DNA of 64,000 bases, taken from the NCBI RefSeq assembly GCF_000176855.2, contig NC_015138.1:4216001-4280000 (forward strand), written 5' to 3'. This document shows, piece by piece, positions 27,808 to 37,500 of this stretch. Every line of letters begins with the position of its first letter. The stretch's first letter is position 1. A program made the position numbers and the translations under genes. Origin of the DNA: Paracidovorax avenae ATCC 19860 (GTDB lineage Bacteria > Pseudomonadota > Gammaproteobacteria > Burkholderiales > Burkholderiaceae_C). The notes below the pieces were generated by a model. That model saw only the letters and a program-made list of their open reading frames with translations. It was not told the DNA's origin and did no database searches.

Positions 27808-30138
27808 ATGACGCAACGCCGCGTGACCATTCAGACACCCTTGGGAGAGGCCCTGCAGTTCCGCCAGCTGCAAGGAGAGGAAGCGCTGTCGGCGCTGTAT
27901 GGCTTCGAGATCGACCTGCTCTCGAAGGACAAGGGCATCGACCCGAAGGCCCTGCTCGGCCTGGGCACCACCGTCTCCATCGAAACCGAAGGCCTGGGCC
28001 GCCGCTACCTGGACGGCATCGTCACCCGCTTCGGCATGCGTGGGCAGGACACCTCCGCGCAGATCGCCTACCGGCTCACCCTGCAGCCGTGGCTGTGGCT
28101 CGCCACGCGCCGCACCGATTTCCGCATCTTCCAGGAAATGGACGTGCCGGCCATCGTCTCGCAGGTGCTCTCGCGCTACGGCCGGCCCTTCGTGCTGCGC
28201 CTCACGCGCGGCTACCGCAGCCGGCCCTATACGGTGCAGTACCACGAGAGCGACTACCAGTTTATCTCCCGGCTGTGCGAATCGGAGGGCATCTACTGGT
28301 TCGTGGAACATGCCAGCGGCAGCCATACGGTGGTCTTCGCCGACGACGTGGTGGCGTCGCACGCGCCGCTGCCAGGCGGGCACGTGATTCCCTTTTACCC
28401 GCCGGGCAAGACGGCGATCGCCGACCGCGAGCACATCTTCGCCTGGCGCATGGGCCAGGGCGTCGCGCCCGGTCGCGCCTACCTGGACGACTACGACTTC
28501 ACCAAGCCGCGCGCCGATCTTTCCGAGATGCGCCAGTCGCCCCCGGGCCATGCGCACGATGCCTACGAGCGCTACGAGTGGCCGGGCGGCTACACCGAGT
28601 TCTCCGACGGAGAGATCTATACCCGGCTGCACATGGAAGAAGGCATGGCGGCCCGCGAGCGCGCCCACGCCGAATTGAACAAGCGCAGCATCGCCCCGGG
28701 CTACACCATCGTGCTGGAGAACTACCCGCGCGGCGACCAGAACCGGCAGTACCTCGTCACCCGCGTGCACTACCACCTGGAAGAGAACGTGCAGGCCACC
28801 CAGGGTACGGGCGGCGCCGGGCAGACGCAGGCCGGCTCCGTGCAGAAATTCAGCATGGAGGTGCACCCCACCTCCGTGCCCTACCGCCCCGAGGTGACCA
28901 CCCCGCGCCCGCGCACCACCGGCCCCCAGACCGCCGTGGTCGTGGGCCCGCCCGGCGAGGAAATCTGGACCGACCAGTACGGCCGCGTGAAAGTGCAGTT
29001 CCACTGGGACCGCATCGGCTCGATGAACGAGAACTCGAGCTGCTGGGTGCGCGTCTCCACCAGCTGGGCCGGCCCCGGCTTCGGCGCCGTGTTCACGCCG
29101 CGCATCGGCATGGAAGTCATCGTGGACTTCCTCAACGGCGACCCGGACTACCCGATCATCCTGGGCTGCGTCTACAACGCGGCCAACATGCCGCCCTGGG
29201 GCCTGCCGGGCAATGCCACGCAATCGGGCATCAAGACGAAGTCGAGCAAGGGCGGGGCCTTCGGCGACGGGATGAAGAACGGCGCGGGCGATGCGAACGC
29301 AATCCGCTTCGAGGACAGGAAGGGCGCGGAGCAGCTGTGGCTGCATGCGCAGAAGGACCAGCTCACCGAAGTCGAGAACGATGAGGATAAGTGGGTGGGT
29401 CAGGACCGGCGCAAGACGATCGACAGGGACGAGACCACCATCGTGCATCGCGACCGGACAGAGACCGTGGACCGCGACGAAAAGATCACGGTGCACAACA
29501 ACCGCACCGAGCGGGTGGACCACGACGAGACGATCAGCATCGGCGACAACCGCCGCGAGGACGTCGGCATCGACGAGACGGTCTCCATCGGCAAGAACCG
29601 CACGAAGACCATCGGCCGCAACGAGAAGGACAAGATCGGCAACAACTGGTCGATCAAGGTCGGCAAGATGAAGACGGAGACCATCGGCATTGCTTACATG
29701 CAGAACGTGGGGGTGGGGCGGATGGAGAACGTCGGCGTGGCGTACAACCTCAACGTGGGCGCCGTCATGGCCACGGTGGTCGGGAGCACGCAGACCACGA
29801 TGGTCGGCAGTGACCGCAGCGTGAAGGTCGGCTCCAACCAGAGCACGGACGTGGGTACCAAGTACACGCTCACCGTGGGCGGTGGTGGGGGCGGTGGCGG
29901 CGGAGGTCCGTCTGGTGCGGGCGGGCCCAAGAACATCGTGGCCTCGTCACCGCAAGGCGGTGGCGGTGGAGGAGGCGGATCGAGCATCACGATGGATGCC
30001 GAATCCATCACCCTCAAGGTGGGCGGCAGCACGCTGATCCTGCAGGCCGACGGCACCATCACCGCCAACGGCGAGAGCATCAAGCTGATCGGCGCCAGCG
30101 ACGTGACCACCAACTCCGGAGGTATCCATGAAAACTGA
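27808..30138 (+). CDS. vgrG: Type VI secretion spike protein VgrG (TssI)
   Basis: The 776-residue protein forms the trimeric needle tip of the T6SS. The gp27-like head covers about residues 1-370, and the signature IWTDQYGRVKVQFHWDRIG is at about 384-402, followed by the OB-fold. A long beta-helix stretch (about 530-660) is built of short repeats of the ETVDRDEKI / NRTERVDHDETI kind. Two glycine tracts (about 691-700 and 716-723) separate a small C-terminal extension. The stop overlaps the next gene by 11 bp, so this vgrG heads an effector-delivery operon. Confidence 0.96.
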   Translation: MTQRRVTIQTPLGEALQFRQLQGEEALSALYGFEIDLLSKDKGIDPKALLGLGTTVSIETEGLGRRYLDGIVTRFGMRGQDTSAQIAYRLTLQPWLWLATRRTDFRIFQEMDVPAIVSQVLSRYGRPFVLRLTRGYRSRPYTVQYHESDYQFISRLCESEGIYWFVEHASGSHTVVFADDVVASHAPLPGGHVIPFYPPGKTAIADREHIFAWRMGQGVAPGRAYLDDYDFTKPRADLSEMRQSPPGHAHDAYERYEWPGGYTEFSDGEIYTRLHMEEGMAARERAHAELNKRSIAPGYTIVLENYPRGDQNRQYLVTRVHYHLEENVQATQGTGGAGQTQAGSVQKFSMEVHPTSVPYRPEVTTPRPRTTGPQTAVVVGPPGEEIWTDQYGRVKVQFHWDRIGSMNENSSCWVRVSTSWAGPGFGAVFTPRIGMEVIVDFLNGDPDYPIILGCVYNAANMPPWGLPGNATQSGIKTKSSKGGAFGDGMKNGAGDANAIRFEDRKGAEQLWLHAQKDQLTEVENDEDKWVGQDRRKTIDRDETTIVHRDRTETVDRDEKITVHNNRTERVDHDETISIGDNRREDVGIDETVSIGKNRTKTIGRNEKDKIGNNWSIKVGKMKTETIGIAYMQNVGVGRMENVGVAYNLNVGAVMATVVGSTQTTMVGSDRSVKVGSNQSTDVGTKYTLTVGGGGGGGGGGPSGAGGPKNIVASSPQGGGGGGGGSSITMDAESITLKVGGSTLILQADGTITANGESIKLIGASDVTTNSGGIHEN

Positions 30139-30649
30139 CCTCCGCGTGCTGCGCGCATCCGGCGAAGCCGCCGGCACCGCTTCGGCCCAGCCGCATGCCG
30201 GCGCGGCCTTCGGACTCTTGCCCGCCCAGGTGCTGCGCGTGGAGCATGGCGAAGCCGTCATTCTCTGCCACGGCCGCGAATGGCGCGCCGCACTGGCGTC
30301 ACAGGTGCCGGGCGTGATCACGGGGCAGTCCGTGCTGGCCGCGCTCCCTGCAGAAGGCCAGGAAGGCACCAATGGCAACGGGGCGGCGCTACCGGCCCTG
30401 ATCGTGGCCGCCTGGCCGGCCCCGGGAGCGCCGGCCTGCCCGCCGTGGCAGTTCGACCGCGACACCGGCAGCCTCGCGCTGGAAGTGGCGCAGATCGACC
30501 TGGCTGCCGTGGGCCGCGTGGTACTGCGCTGCGGCGACACCCGGATGCAGTTCGAGAAGGACGGCTCCGTGGAAACGCGCGCCCACCAGATCACGTCGGC
30601 CGCGATCGAGACGCACCGCATCGAAGGCGGTTCCATCGAGCTCAACTGA
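30128..30649 (+). CDS. DUF6484-type VgrG-associated protein
   Basis: The 173-residue protein begins inside the vgrG stop region (11-bp overlap). Its beta-rich middle (GLLPAQVLRVEHGEAVILCH, DLAAVGRVVLRCGD) and the C-terminal Q/E-rich strands match the DUF6484 proteins that sit directly after VgrG in Burkholderiales effector operons. A role in loading or stabilising the cargo is inferred from position. Confidence 0.75.
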   Translation: MKTDLRVLRASGEAAGTASAQPHAGAAFGLLPAQVLRVEHGEAVILCHGREWRAALASQVPGVITGQSVLAALPAEGQEGTNGNGAALPALIVAAWPAPGAPACPPWQFDRDTGSLALEVAQIDLAAVGRVVLRCGDTRMQFEKDGSVETRAHQITSAAIETHRIEGGSIELN

Positions 30650-30729
30650 CCGGCATGCCGCCCGCCGTCAGGCCAGGCGGTTGCCCTTTTCCGCCATAGA
30701 CCCGAGGCCGTGCCTACCAGGGCGCGTCA

Positions 30730-32094
30730 TTGCACTTTCAGACGATGTCCTCTGTTCCATCGATCGCCCCGCCCCCGCTGCCCGGCATGCTGCCGCGGCA
30801 GATGGGCATCGCCATCCGCGCCTACGGCCGCCGCGCGGGTCTGTTGCGCGGTGGGCACACGGTCCGCGCCCTCAAGGCCGTGGACCAGCGGCTGGACGCC
30901 CTGCTCGCGGTCTGCCGCTACTATGGGCCCGCCTGCCTGGACGCCGCTGCTGAAGCCGCCGCAGCAGCACCGGCAGAAGACCAGACCGGCGCGGCCTTTG
31001 TGCGAACCATGCTGTCCGAACACCATGAGCCGGACGCGGGCGCGCGCCTCGCACTCATCGAAGCACTGCTGGCCGAGCACCCCGACGCCGTGGGCGATGC
31101 CTTGTGGTTCCATGGCAAGCCCGACACCTGCGCTCGGCTGCTCAGTGCCGCCAACCCCGTGCTGCGGGACTGCGGCGTGCAACTGGCCGGCCGGCTGGCC
31201 CTTCCGGTCCAGGCCGATGCCGTCTATGCCGCAGCCCGCAACGGCGCCGACCAGGATGCCTGCCTGCTGGCATGCGCCGGCATGGACGCGCTGCCGCCCC
31301 GCGCGGAAGAACGCTGGGCCGAAGTGCTGCAGGGCCAGGACCTGTCGCGCCAGATCACGGCGCTGCGGGCACTGGCCATCACCGGCGGGCAGCGGCTGGC
31401 AGCGGAGGTGCGCAGCTACATCACCCGCATCACCGCGCCCGACGGCCCGAACGAGCAGTCCCATCCGGTCGGCTGGGCACTGGCCGCCGATGCGGCCATG
31501 GCCCTCTGGGCGGCCCGCGAGCCCGACGCCGCGCTGGACGCGGTGGTGGGCGGGCTGCGCGTGCCCAACGACACCGCGCTGCGCGTGGTGGCGCTCACCG
31601 GCAAGGCACGCGGCCTGCTGCCCGTGCTGGATTTCATCGAACGGCAGGACCGGCCCGTGAGCCCGGCAGAACGCGACGTGCTGCAGCTGGTGTTCGGGCA
31701 GGTGCCACCGGAACTGGCTAACACGCAAGGGGCCAGCCCGCAGGCGCGACAGGGCGCGCTGCGCGCACTGGCCTGCGGCGTGTTCGCCGCCAACGGCTGC
31801 ACCGGTCTCGCGCCCGAAGACGTCACCTCCTGGGCCGATCCCGCCATGAAGGAGCGGCTCTGGGCGCTGGAGCCGGTGCGCCTGCGCGGTGCCCGCCCCT
31901 GGTCGCCGCGCGCCTGCCTGGAGCAGGCCTTCGACGTGGGCCATACCCTGCGGCGCTGGCTGTACACCGAGCATGCACGCTACGGCACCCGATGCTTCCC
32001 CCTGCAGCCGGAAGACCTGGCCACGCGCCAGATGGCCGCCGTCGAGGCCGTGCAACTGATCGCCTCGCTCGAAGACGGCAGCGACAACCCATGA
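30730..32094 (+). CDS. TIGR02270-type HEAT-like protein of T6SS operon
   Basis: The frame opens at a TTG at 30730; an in-frame ATG at 30745 is equally possible and neither has a clear Shine-Dalgarno. The 449-454-residue protein is almost wholly helical, with repeated alanine/leucine-rich helices (about residues 90-330) of HEAT type. It ends with an ARYGTRCFPLQPEDLATRQM block. Such proteins occur in VgrG-Rhs operons as likely scaffolds or chaperones. Its stop overlaps the DUF2169 gene (ATGA). Confidence 0.75.
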   Translation: MHFQTMSSVPSIAPPPLPGMLPRQMGIAIRAYGRRAGLLRGGHTVRALKAVDQRLDALLAVCRYYGPACLDAAAEAAAAAPAEDQTGAAFVRTMLSEHHEPDAGARLALIEALLAEHPDAVGDALWFHGKPDTCARLLSAANPVLRDCGVQLAGRLALPVQADAVYAAARNGADQDACLLACAGMDALPPRAEERWAEVLQGQDLSRQITALRALAITGGQRLAAEVRSYITRITAPDGPNEQSHPVGWALAADAAMALWAAREPDAALDAVVGGLRVPNDTALRVVALTGKARGLLPVLDFIERQDRPVSPAERDVLQLVFGQVPPELANTQGASPQARQGALRALACGVFAANGCTGLAPEDVTSWADPAMKERLWALEPVRLRGARPWSPRACLEQAFDVGHTLRRWLYTEHARYGTRCFPLQPEDLATRQMAAVEAVQLIASLEDGSDNP

Positions 32095-33242
32095 GCTGCG
32101 AGATCCTCAACCACACGCCGTTCCGGGCCCAGACGTTCGTGCACCGGGATGCACACATGGGCCCCGTCCTGGTGGTCGTCGTGAAAGGCAGCTGGCTGCT
32201 GTCCCATACGGAAGGCGCACCTGCGCGCCTCGCCCCTGCGGAGCGGCAAGCGCCCCTGTACCGCAGCGGCCTGCAGCAAACGCTGGGCAGCCTGCCGCTC
32301 GAAGACGCACAGGCCGCCGCCATCGCGGACCGGGCGAATGAATGCTGGAGCCGCATCGAAACCGAGCACGTGCCGCCGAAGCCCTGCTTCGACCTGCTGC
32401 TCCATGCCTGGGCTGTGGCGCCCGGCGGCCAACCCGCGCGCGCCATGGATGCCGCTGTCGATGTCCTGGCCGGCCCCACGGCACGCCGCCTGCTGGCCCT
32501 GCGCGCCTTCGCGCCCCGGACATGGACGGCCGACTTCGGTGGCCTGGGCCGCCTGCGCGCAGACTGCACGCACACGGCATCGCGCATCCCGCTGCTGCGC
32601 CCCTTCGCCTTTGGCGGCCAGTACACCGACCCGGCCACGGGCGAGCACCATGCCATCGAAACCAACCCGGAAGGCATGGGGTACCACCGCACGGCCGCCG
32701 ATGCCCGGGGCCGGCCCCTGCCCTGGGTGGAATCGGCCGACCGGCTACTGCGCGACTGGAACGACCGTCCCGAGCCCGCCGCATTGGGTTCGGTCCCGCC
32801 CCACCACGTGCCGCGCCGCGACCTGCAGGGCACCTTCGACGAACATTGGCGCGCCACACGCGCTCCCGAATTGCCGGAGGACTTCGCCCCCCGGCACTAC
32901 AACGCCGCGCCCGAAGCGCTGCAACTGCGCGAGTCCCCGCGCCCCGGCCATCGCCTGGGGCTGCACGGCATGGACGCAGCAGGGCCGCTGTTTTTCACCT
33001 GGCCGGAGATCGCCCTCACCGCCCAGGCGGAAACCACCGGCGGCACGCTGCTGCCTCCGCAGGAGATGCGCTGGGACACGCTGATGGCGGACACCGGCGA
33101 CCGCCTCGCCGGCCTGCTCTGGCGCACTGCCATCGCCCTCCCGGCCCGGGAAGACATCGGCCTCGTGCACATCGCTGCCCATGCCCGCTCGCCTTCGACC
33201 GTGCCATCGCACACCGCACGACCTTCCGCGCAGCCCGCCTGA
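32091..33242 (+). CDS. DUF2169-type T6SS accessory protein
   Basis: The 383-residue protein starts at an ATG overlapping the previous stop. Features of the DUF2169 family are the amino-terminal LVVVVKGSWLL, the DVLAGPTARR region, and the RLRADCTHTASRIPLLRPFAFGG segment. This family accompanies PAAR/Rhs effectors and is thought to help attach the effector to VgrG. No catalytic residues are evident. Confidence 0.75.
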   Translation: MSCEILNHTPFRAQTFVHRDAHMGPVLVVVVKGSWLLSHTEGAPARLAPAERQAPLYRSGLQQTLGSLPLEDAQAAAIADRANECWSRIETEHVPPKPCFDLLLHAWAVAPGGQPARAMDAAVDVLAGPTARRLLALRAFAPRTWTADFGGLGRLRADCTHTASRIPLLRPFAFGGQYTDPATGEHHAIETNPEGMGYHRTAADARGRPLPWVESADRLLRDWNDRPEPAALGSVPPHHVPRRDLQGTFDEHWRATRAPELPEDFAPRHYNAAPEALQLRESPRPGHRLGLHGMDAAGPLFFTWPEIALTAQAETTGGTLLPPQEMRWDTLMADTGDRLAGLLWRTAIALPAREDIGLVHIAAHARSPSTVPSHTARPSAQPA

Positions 33243-33256
33243 CGCACGCAGTTCCC

Positions 33257-34456
33257 ATGGCCTCCCCTTCCCCCGCTTCGCCCACCCGCCTCTGGCGCAT
33301 CGAACACTGCGGCGCCGTCACTTCGGCCGGCACGCGCGCATGGCAATCGGCCGCCTCCTGGGTGGGCCTGCAGAAGCGCTTCCGCAAGTCCGCCTGGCCC
33401 GCCGTCGGCCCGCATCCCATCACCACGGCCCCCTGCCCGGAAATCACCGGCGACACGACCGGCATCCCGCGCCTGGCACGCCTGCTGGGCGCCGCGCTGG
33501 CGGATCTCGCTGCCAGCCTCCAGACCGCAACGGGCGCTGCAAACCCGGCAGGCATTGCCCGCCTTCCCATCCCCGGCCAGATGGTCCTGGCCCTGCCCGC
33601 ATGGCTGGACGATGCTAGCTGCGCCGAGGTCTGGCGATCGGGGCTTGCAGAGCTGGCACGCTGGGCCGGAGCCGGGGCCGAAGCGCCCTGGACGACACTG
33701 CCCTGCCGCTTCGTGCGCGGCGGCCACACGGCGGGCTTCGCGGCCCTGTCTGCGCTGCAGCGCAGCCCGGCACCCGGTGGCACCGCACTGCTCATGGCCG
33801 TGGACAGCCTGCTCGATGCGCCGCGGCTGGCCCGAGGCTACGCGGACGGCGCGCTGCTCACGGACCGCACACCGGAAGGCTGCGTGGCGAGCGAGGCGGC
33901 GGCCTGCCTGTGGCTGGCCAGCGTGCCCGATACCCACGCCAGCAGCGAGCGCCGCCTCGTGCTGCATGCCCCCGCCCTGGCGGAAAGCAGCGGCCCGCAC
34001 AGGAGGCCACCACAGCCTCCCGATACCGGCGCGCTCGAACAGGTGCTGCGCAACGCGCTGGCCCAGGCAGGTTGGCAGGGCGAGGACGTGGGCTATGGCA
34101 TCTCGGATTTCGATGGCTCCGCATGGCGGGCGCTCGCCCAGGTGACCGCCCGCGTGCGCGCTGCCCCGGACCTGGAACCCACCGACTGGGAGCCCGCTGC
34201 CGTGATCGGCCAGGTGGGCGCCGCCACCGGGCCCGTGCATTGGGCCCTGGCCGCCGAGCGTGCATGGCATGACGAGCGCCCGCCGAATTCGGTGCTGTCC
34301 TGGGCACTCGACGAGGGCACTGGCGCCGCAGCGGTGGCGCTGGAGCGGACGGTGGCGCTGCCTGATCGACCTGGTACCCGATCACGAACGGACGAAAGCA
34401 CGGCCATGGAACCAGTACGCACGTATTCGTCGCGCTTCCTCCAGCGCGGCGACTGA
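33257..34456 (+). CDS. Ketosynthase-like pseudo-enzyme of T6SS operon
   Basis: The 399-residue protein has a thiolase/ketoacyl-synthase fold, shown by the GGHTAGFAALSAL helix at about 155-167, AVDSLLDAPRLA at about 179-190 and VASEAAACLWLA. At the position of the catalytic cysteine nucleophile there is H157-T158 instead, so condensing activity is unlikely. Such proteins recur in VgrG-Rhs operons and are probably structural or chaperone-like. It precedes rhs by 50 bp. Confidence 0.75.
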   Translation: MASPSPASPTRLWRIEHCGAVTSAGTRAWQSAASWVGLQKRFRKSAWPAVGPHPITTAPCPEITGDTTGIPRLARLLGAALADLAASLQTATGAANPAGIARLPIPGQMVLALPAWLDDASCAEVWRSGLAELARWAGAGAEAPWTTLPCRFVRGGHTAGFAALSALQRSPAPGGTALLMAVDSLLDAPRLARGYADGALLTDRTPEGCVASEAAACLWLASVPDTHASSERRLVLHAPALAESSGPHRRPPQPPDTGALEQVLRNALAQAGWQGEDVGYGISDFDGSAWRALAQVTARVRAAPDLEPTDWEPAAVIGQVGAATGPVHWALAAERAWHDERPPNSVLSWALDEGTGAAAVALERTVALPDRPGTRSRTDESTAMEPVRTYSSRFLQRGD

Positions 34457-34506
34457 CGGACAGAAGAACGAATACGGAACGAACAAGAGCAGGGAGCCGA
34501 CCGAGC

Positions 34507-37500
34507 ATGGGAACGCATATCTTCAGCGGGGGCAACGGCGCGATCACCCAGGTCGCCAACGGATGGACCTTCGAGCCGGCCACCCCCGTCAAGCTCAAGA
34601 CCAGCGGCACGCCCGGCGTGGCATGGCATGCCAACAACAGCCGCGCCATCGATGTGCCGCTGGGCACCATCCGCGAGCACGGCACGCAGATGGCCAACCG
34701 CTACGGCGCCATGGACCAGGGCAAGCATGACCCGGTCAGCGTCATCGTGGGCCTGTTCACCAACGTGCGCGACAAGGTCAACGAACACGTGACCTACGTG
34801 AAGACGGTGGTTCACGAAGCAGGCGAGATGGTCGTGAACGGCGTGACCACGCTGACGAACTCTGTCCTCAGCAAGCTTGCCCCCGAGATCCAGCAGACGG
34901 TCAGGAACGGCGCCGACGTCCTGGGCGGTATGAAGGTCGAGCACTTCGAGGGGGCGGCCCAGGAGCAGATCGACCAGATCATGGAAATGCTCAAGGACCC
35001 GGCCACCTACGGCGGATTGGCGCTCTCGATGGCGGCCACCGCAGCGCAGGGCGTGCCGGTGGTCGGGCAGGTCCTGGGCGGCGCGGTCGTCGCTGATCGC
35101 ATCATGACCCTGGGGGAGTCGGGCATCGCGGCCGCCGAAGAACTGAAGTCCATCATGGAAACCTGGAGCTCCCCCATGACGGAGGCGCAGCGCGAGGCTG
35201 CCCGCAAGCGTCTGGCGAAGTGGCTGCTCGGCGCCGGTCTTGCGCTTCTTCTGGCCCTGGCCGGCAAGAAGTTCAAGATGCACACGAAGAGCAAGGGGAA
35301 TAACGACAAAAAGCCCACGACGGCGCAGAGCGACACCAAGCCGCCCCACGGCAAGGGCCCCTGCGAATCGTGCGCCATCGGCAGCCCGGTGCTCATCTCC
35401 AGCGGGCAGAAGCTCATGGACGAGACAGATTTCACGCTGCCCGGCCCCGGCCCATTGCTGTCCCTGCCCTGGCGCAGGCGCTATCGCTCGGGCCTGGCCG
35501 AAGACGGCCCCTTCGGACGCGGCTGGAGCCACCCGGTGGCGCAGCAGTTGCGCCTTTCGGCCGAGGGGATGGTGCTGCTGGACGAAGCCGGACGCCATGT
35601 CCCTCTGCCCCTGGTGCCCGAGGGCACCGACTACTTCGACCCCTACGAGAAATTCACCGTGCGCCGCCCTGGCGCCGACCTGTGGATCGTCGAGCACAAG
35701 AGCGGCCTGCAACATCACTTCCGCCGCGAGGCCCCCGAGCAGTGGCGCCTGCCGCTCGCCCGTCTGCAGGACCGCGATGGCAACGCCATCGCAATGCACT
35801 GGGAGCCCATGGAACCCGGCACTGGGGGCGGCACGACAGAGCCGTTGACCTGGAGCGGCCGCCAGGAGCGAGAACGCCGGGCGCGTGAAGGAGTGGCGGC
35901 ACGACCCAGCCCCGATCCATTCGCCGCAGCCTTTCGCCCGCTGCGCCTCACGGGCCTCACCGACACGGCCGGCCGCCACCTTCGCCTGGCATGGCAGCGC
36001 TCCCCGGCCCCCGCAACGCACGATGCCCTGCAGGGCGAACGCATCGCACGTGTCGAACTCCTCGTGCCTGGCCATGCACCCACCGAACTTGCGCGCTACG
36101 ACTACGATGCCCACGGCCAGCTCGTCGCCACCCACCACGGCGCCGCCCCCTACCGCCAATATGCCTGGCGCTCGGGCGTGCTGGTGGGTTACCGCAAGGC
36201 CAGCGGCCACCGCTACTTCGCCCAATACGACCACGAAAGCCCCGAGGGCCGCGTGCTGCGCTCCTGGTGTGCCGACACGCCCGTGCCCGGCCAGGACGAC
36301 GACCGCTTCGCCTACTTCCCCGCCGAGCGCATCACCCGCCACATCGACGGCCTGGGCCGCGTCACCGCCTACCACTGGGACGCGCGCTTCAACATCGTGG
36401 CCACCATCACCGCAGAAGGCACGCCCGAGGCCGTGCGCGAGGAAACCCCCTTCGACGCCACGGGCACCCCGCGCGGACGCATCGACGCGCTGGGCCGGCG
36501 CACCAGCCTGCGAACCGACGCACGGGGCAACATCGTGCAGGTCACCGATGCGCTGGGGCAGAGCACGCAGTTGCAATACGACCGGCGGGACCTCGTCACC
36601 GTGCTGCGCGATGCCATGGGCCATGCATGGCGGCGCGAGTACGACGTTCGCGGCCATCTCGTACGCTCCATCGATCCCCTGGAACAGGCCACCGGCTACG
36701 CCTACGACGCACAGGGCCGGCCCGTGGAGATCACCGACGCGCGCGGCGGCACGCGGCGCCTGTCGTGGGACGAGGCCGGCAACCTTGTCGCCACCACCGA
36801 TTGCTCGGGCCGCACCACACGCTTCGCCTACGGCCCGATGGGGCAGATCCTGGAACGCACCGATGCGCTCGGTCACACCACGCGCTACGCCTATGACGGC
36901 ACAGGCAGGCTGGTGCGCGTGGAAGAGCCCGGCACGAACGGAGCATCCGCCGTCCACCAATACGCCTGGAACGGAGAAGGCCAGTTGCTGGCCTATTCCG
37001 ACCCGCTCGGCCAGACCACCCGCTACACCTACGATGGCGCAGGCCGCCCCCTCACCCGCCAGGACGCGGCCGGCCGCATCCTGGCCTACCACTACGACGC
37101 CGCCGGCCGTCTCGTCTCTCTCATCAACGAGAACCGCGCGCAGACCACCTTCCGCTACGACCTGCGCGACCAACTCACCGACGAGATCGGCTTCGACGGC
37201 CGCTGGCAGCGCTACGTCTACAACCCCGCGGGTGAGCTCACCCACGTGATCGAAGCAGGAGGCTGCGAGGCCGGCCCGGGCAAGGCCACGCGTTTCGAAC
37301 GCGACGCGCTCGGCCGGCTGCTGGCCAAGCGGTCGCACGGGCATGGCACCGTGGAGGAGTCGAGCTATCGCTATGACGCGCTGGGCCGCCTCACCCAGGC
37401 GAGCAATGGCGCGGCGCACCTCGCCTTTGCCTATGACCCGGTGGGGCAGTTGCTGTCGGAGACACAGACATTGATCGGGCAAGGGACCGGCACCGTGCGC

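Noticed and set aside
25522..29523. Minus-strand frame running from the 5'-nucleotidase gene through the vgrG region
   Set aside because: Only the part from 27588 down is the lipoprotein gene. The upstream extension is antisense to vgrG and lacks domain similarity.
29395..29800. Short tandem-like repeats, considered as a CRISPR or satellite repeat
   Set aside because: The repetition is of the encoded beta-helix residues in VgrG; there are no unique spacers and no cas genes.
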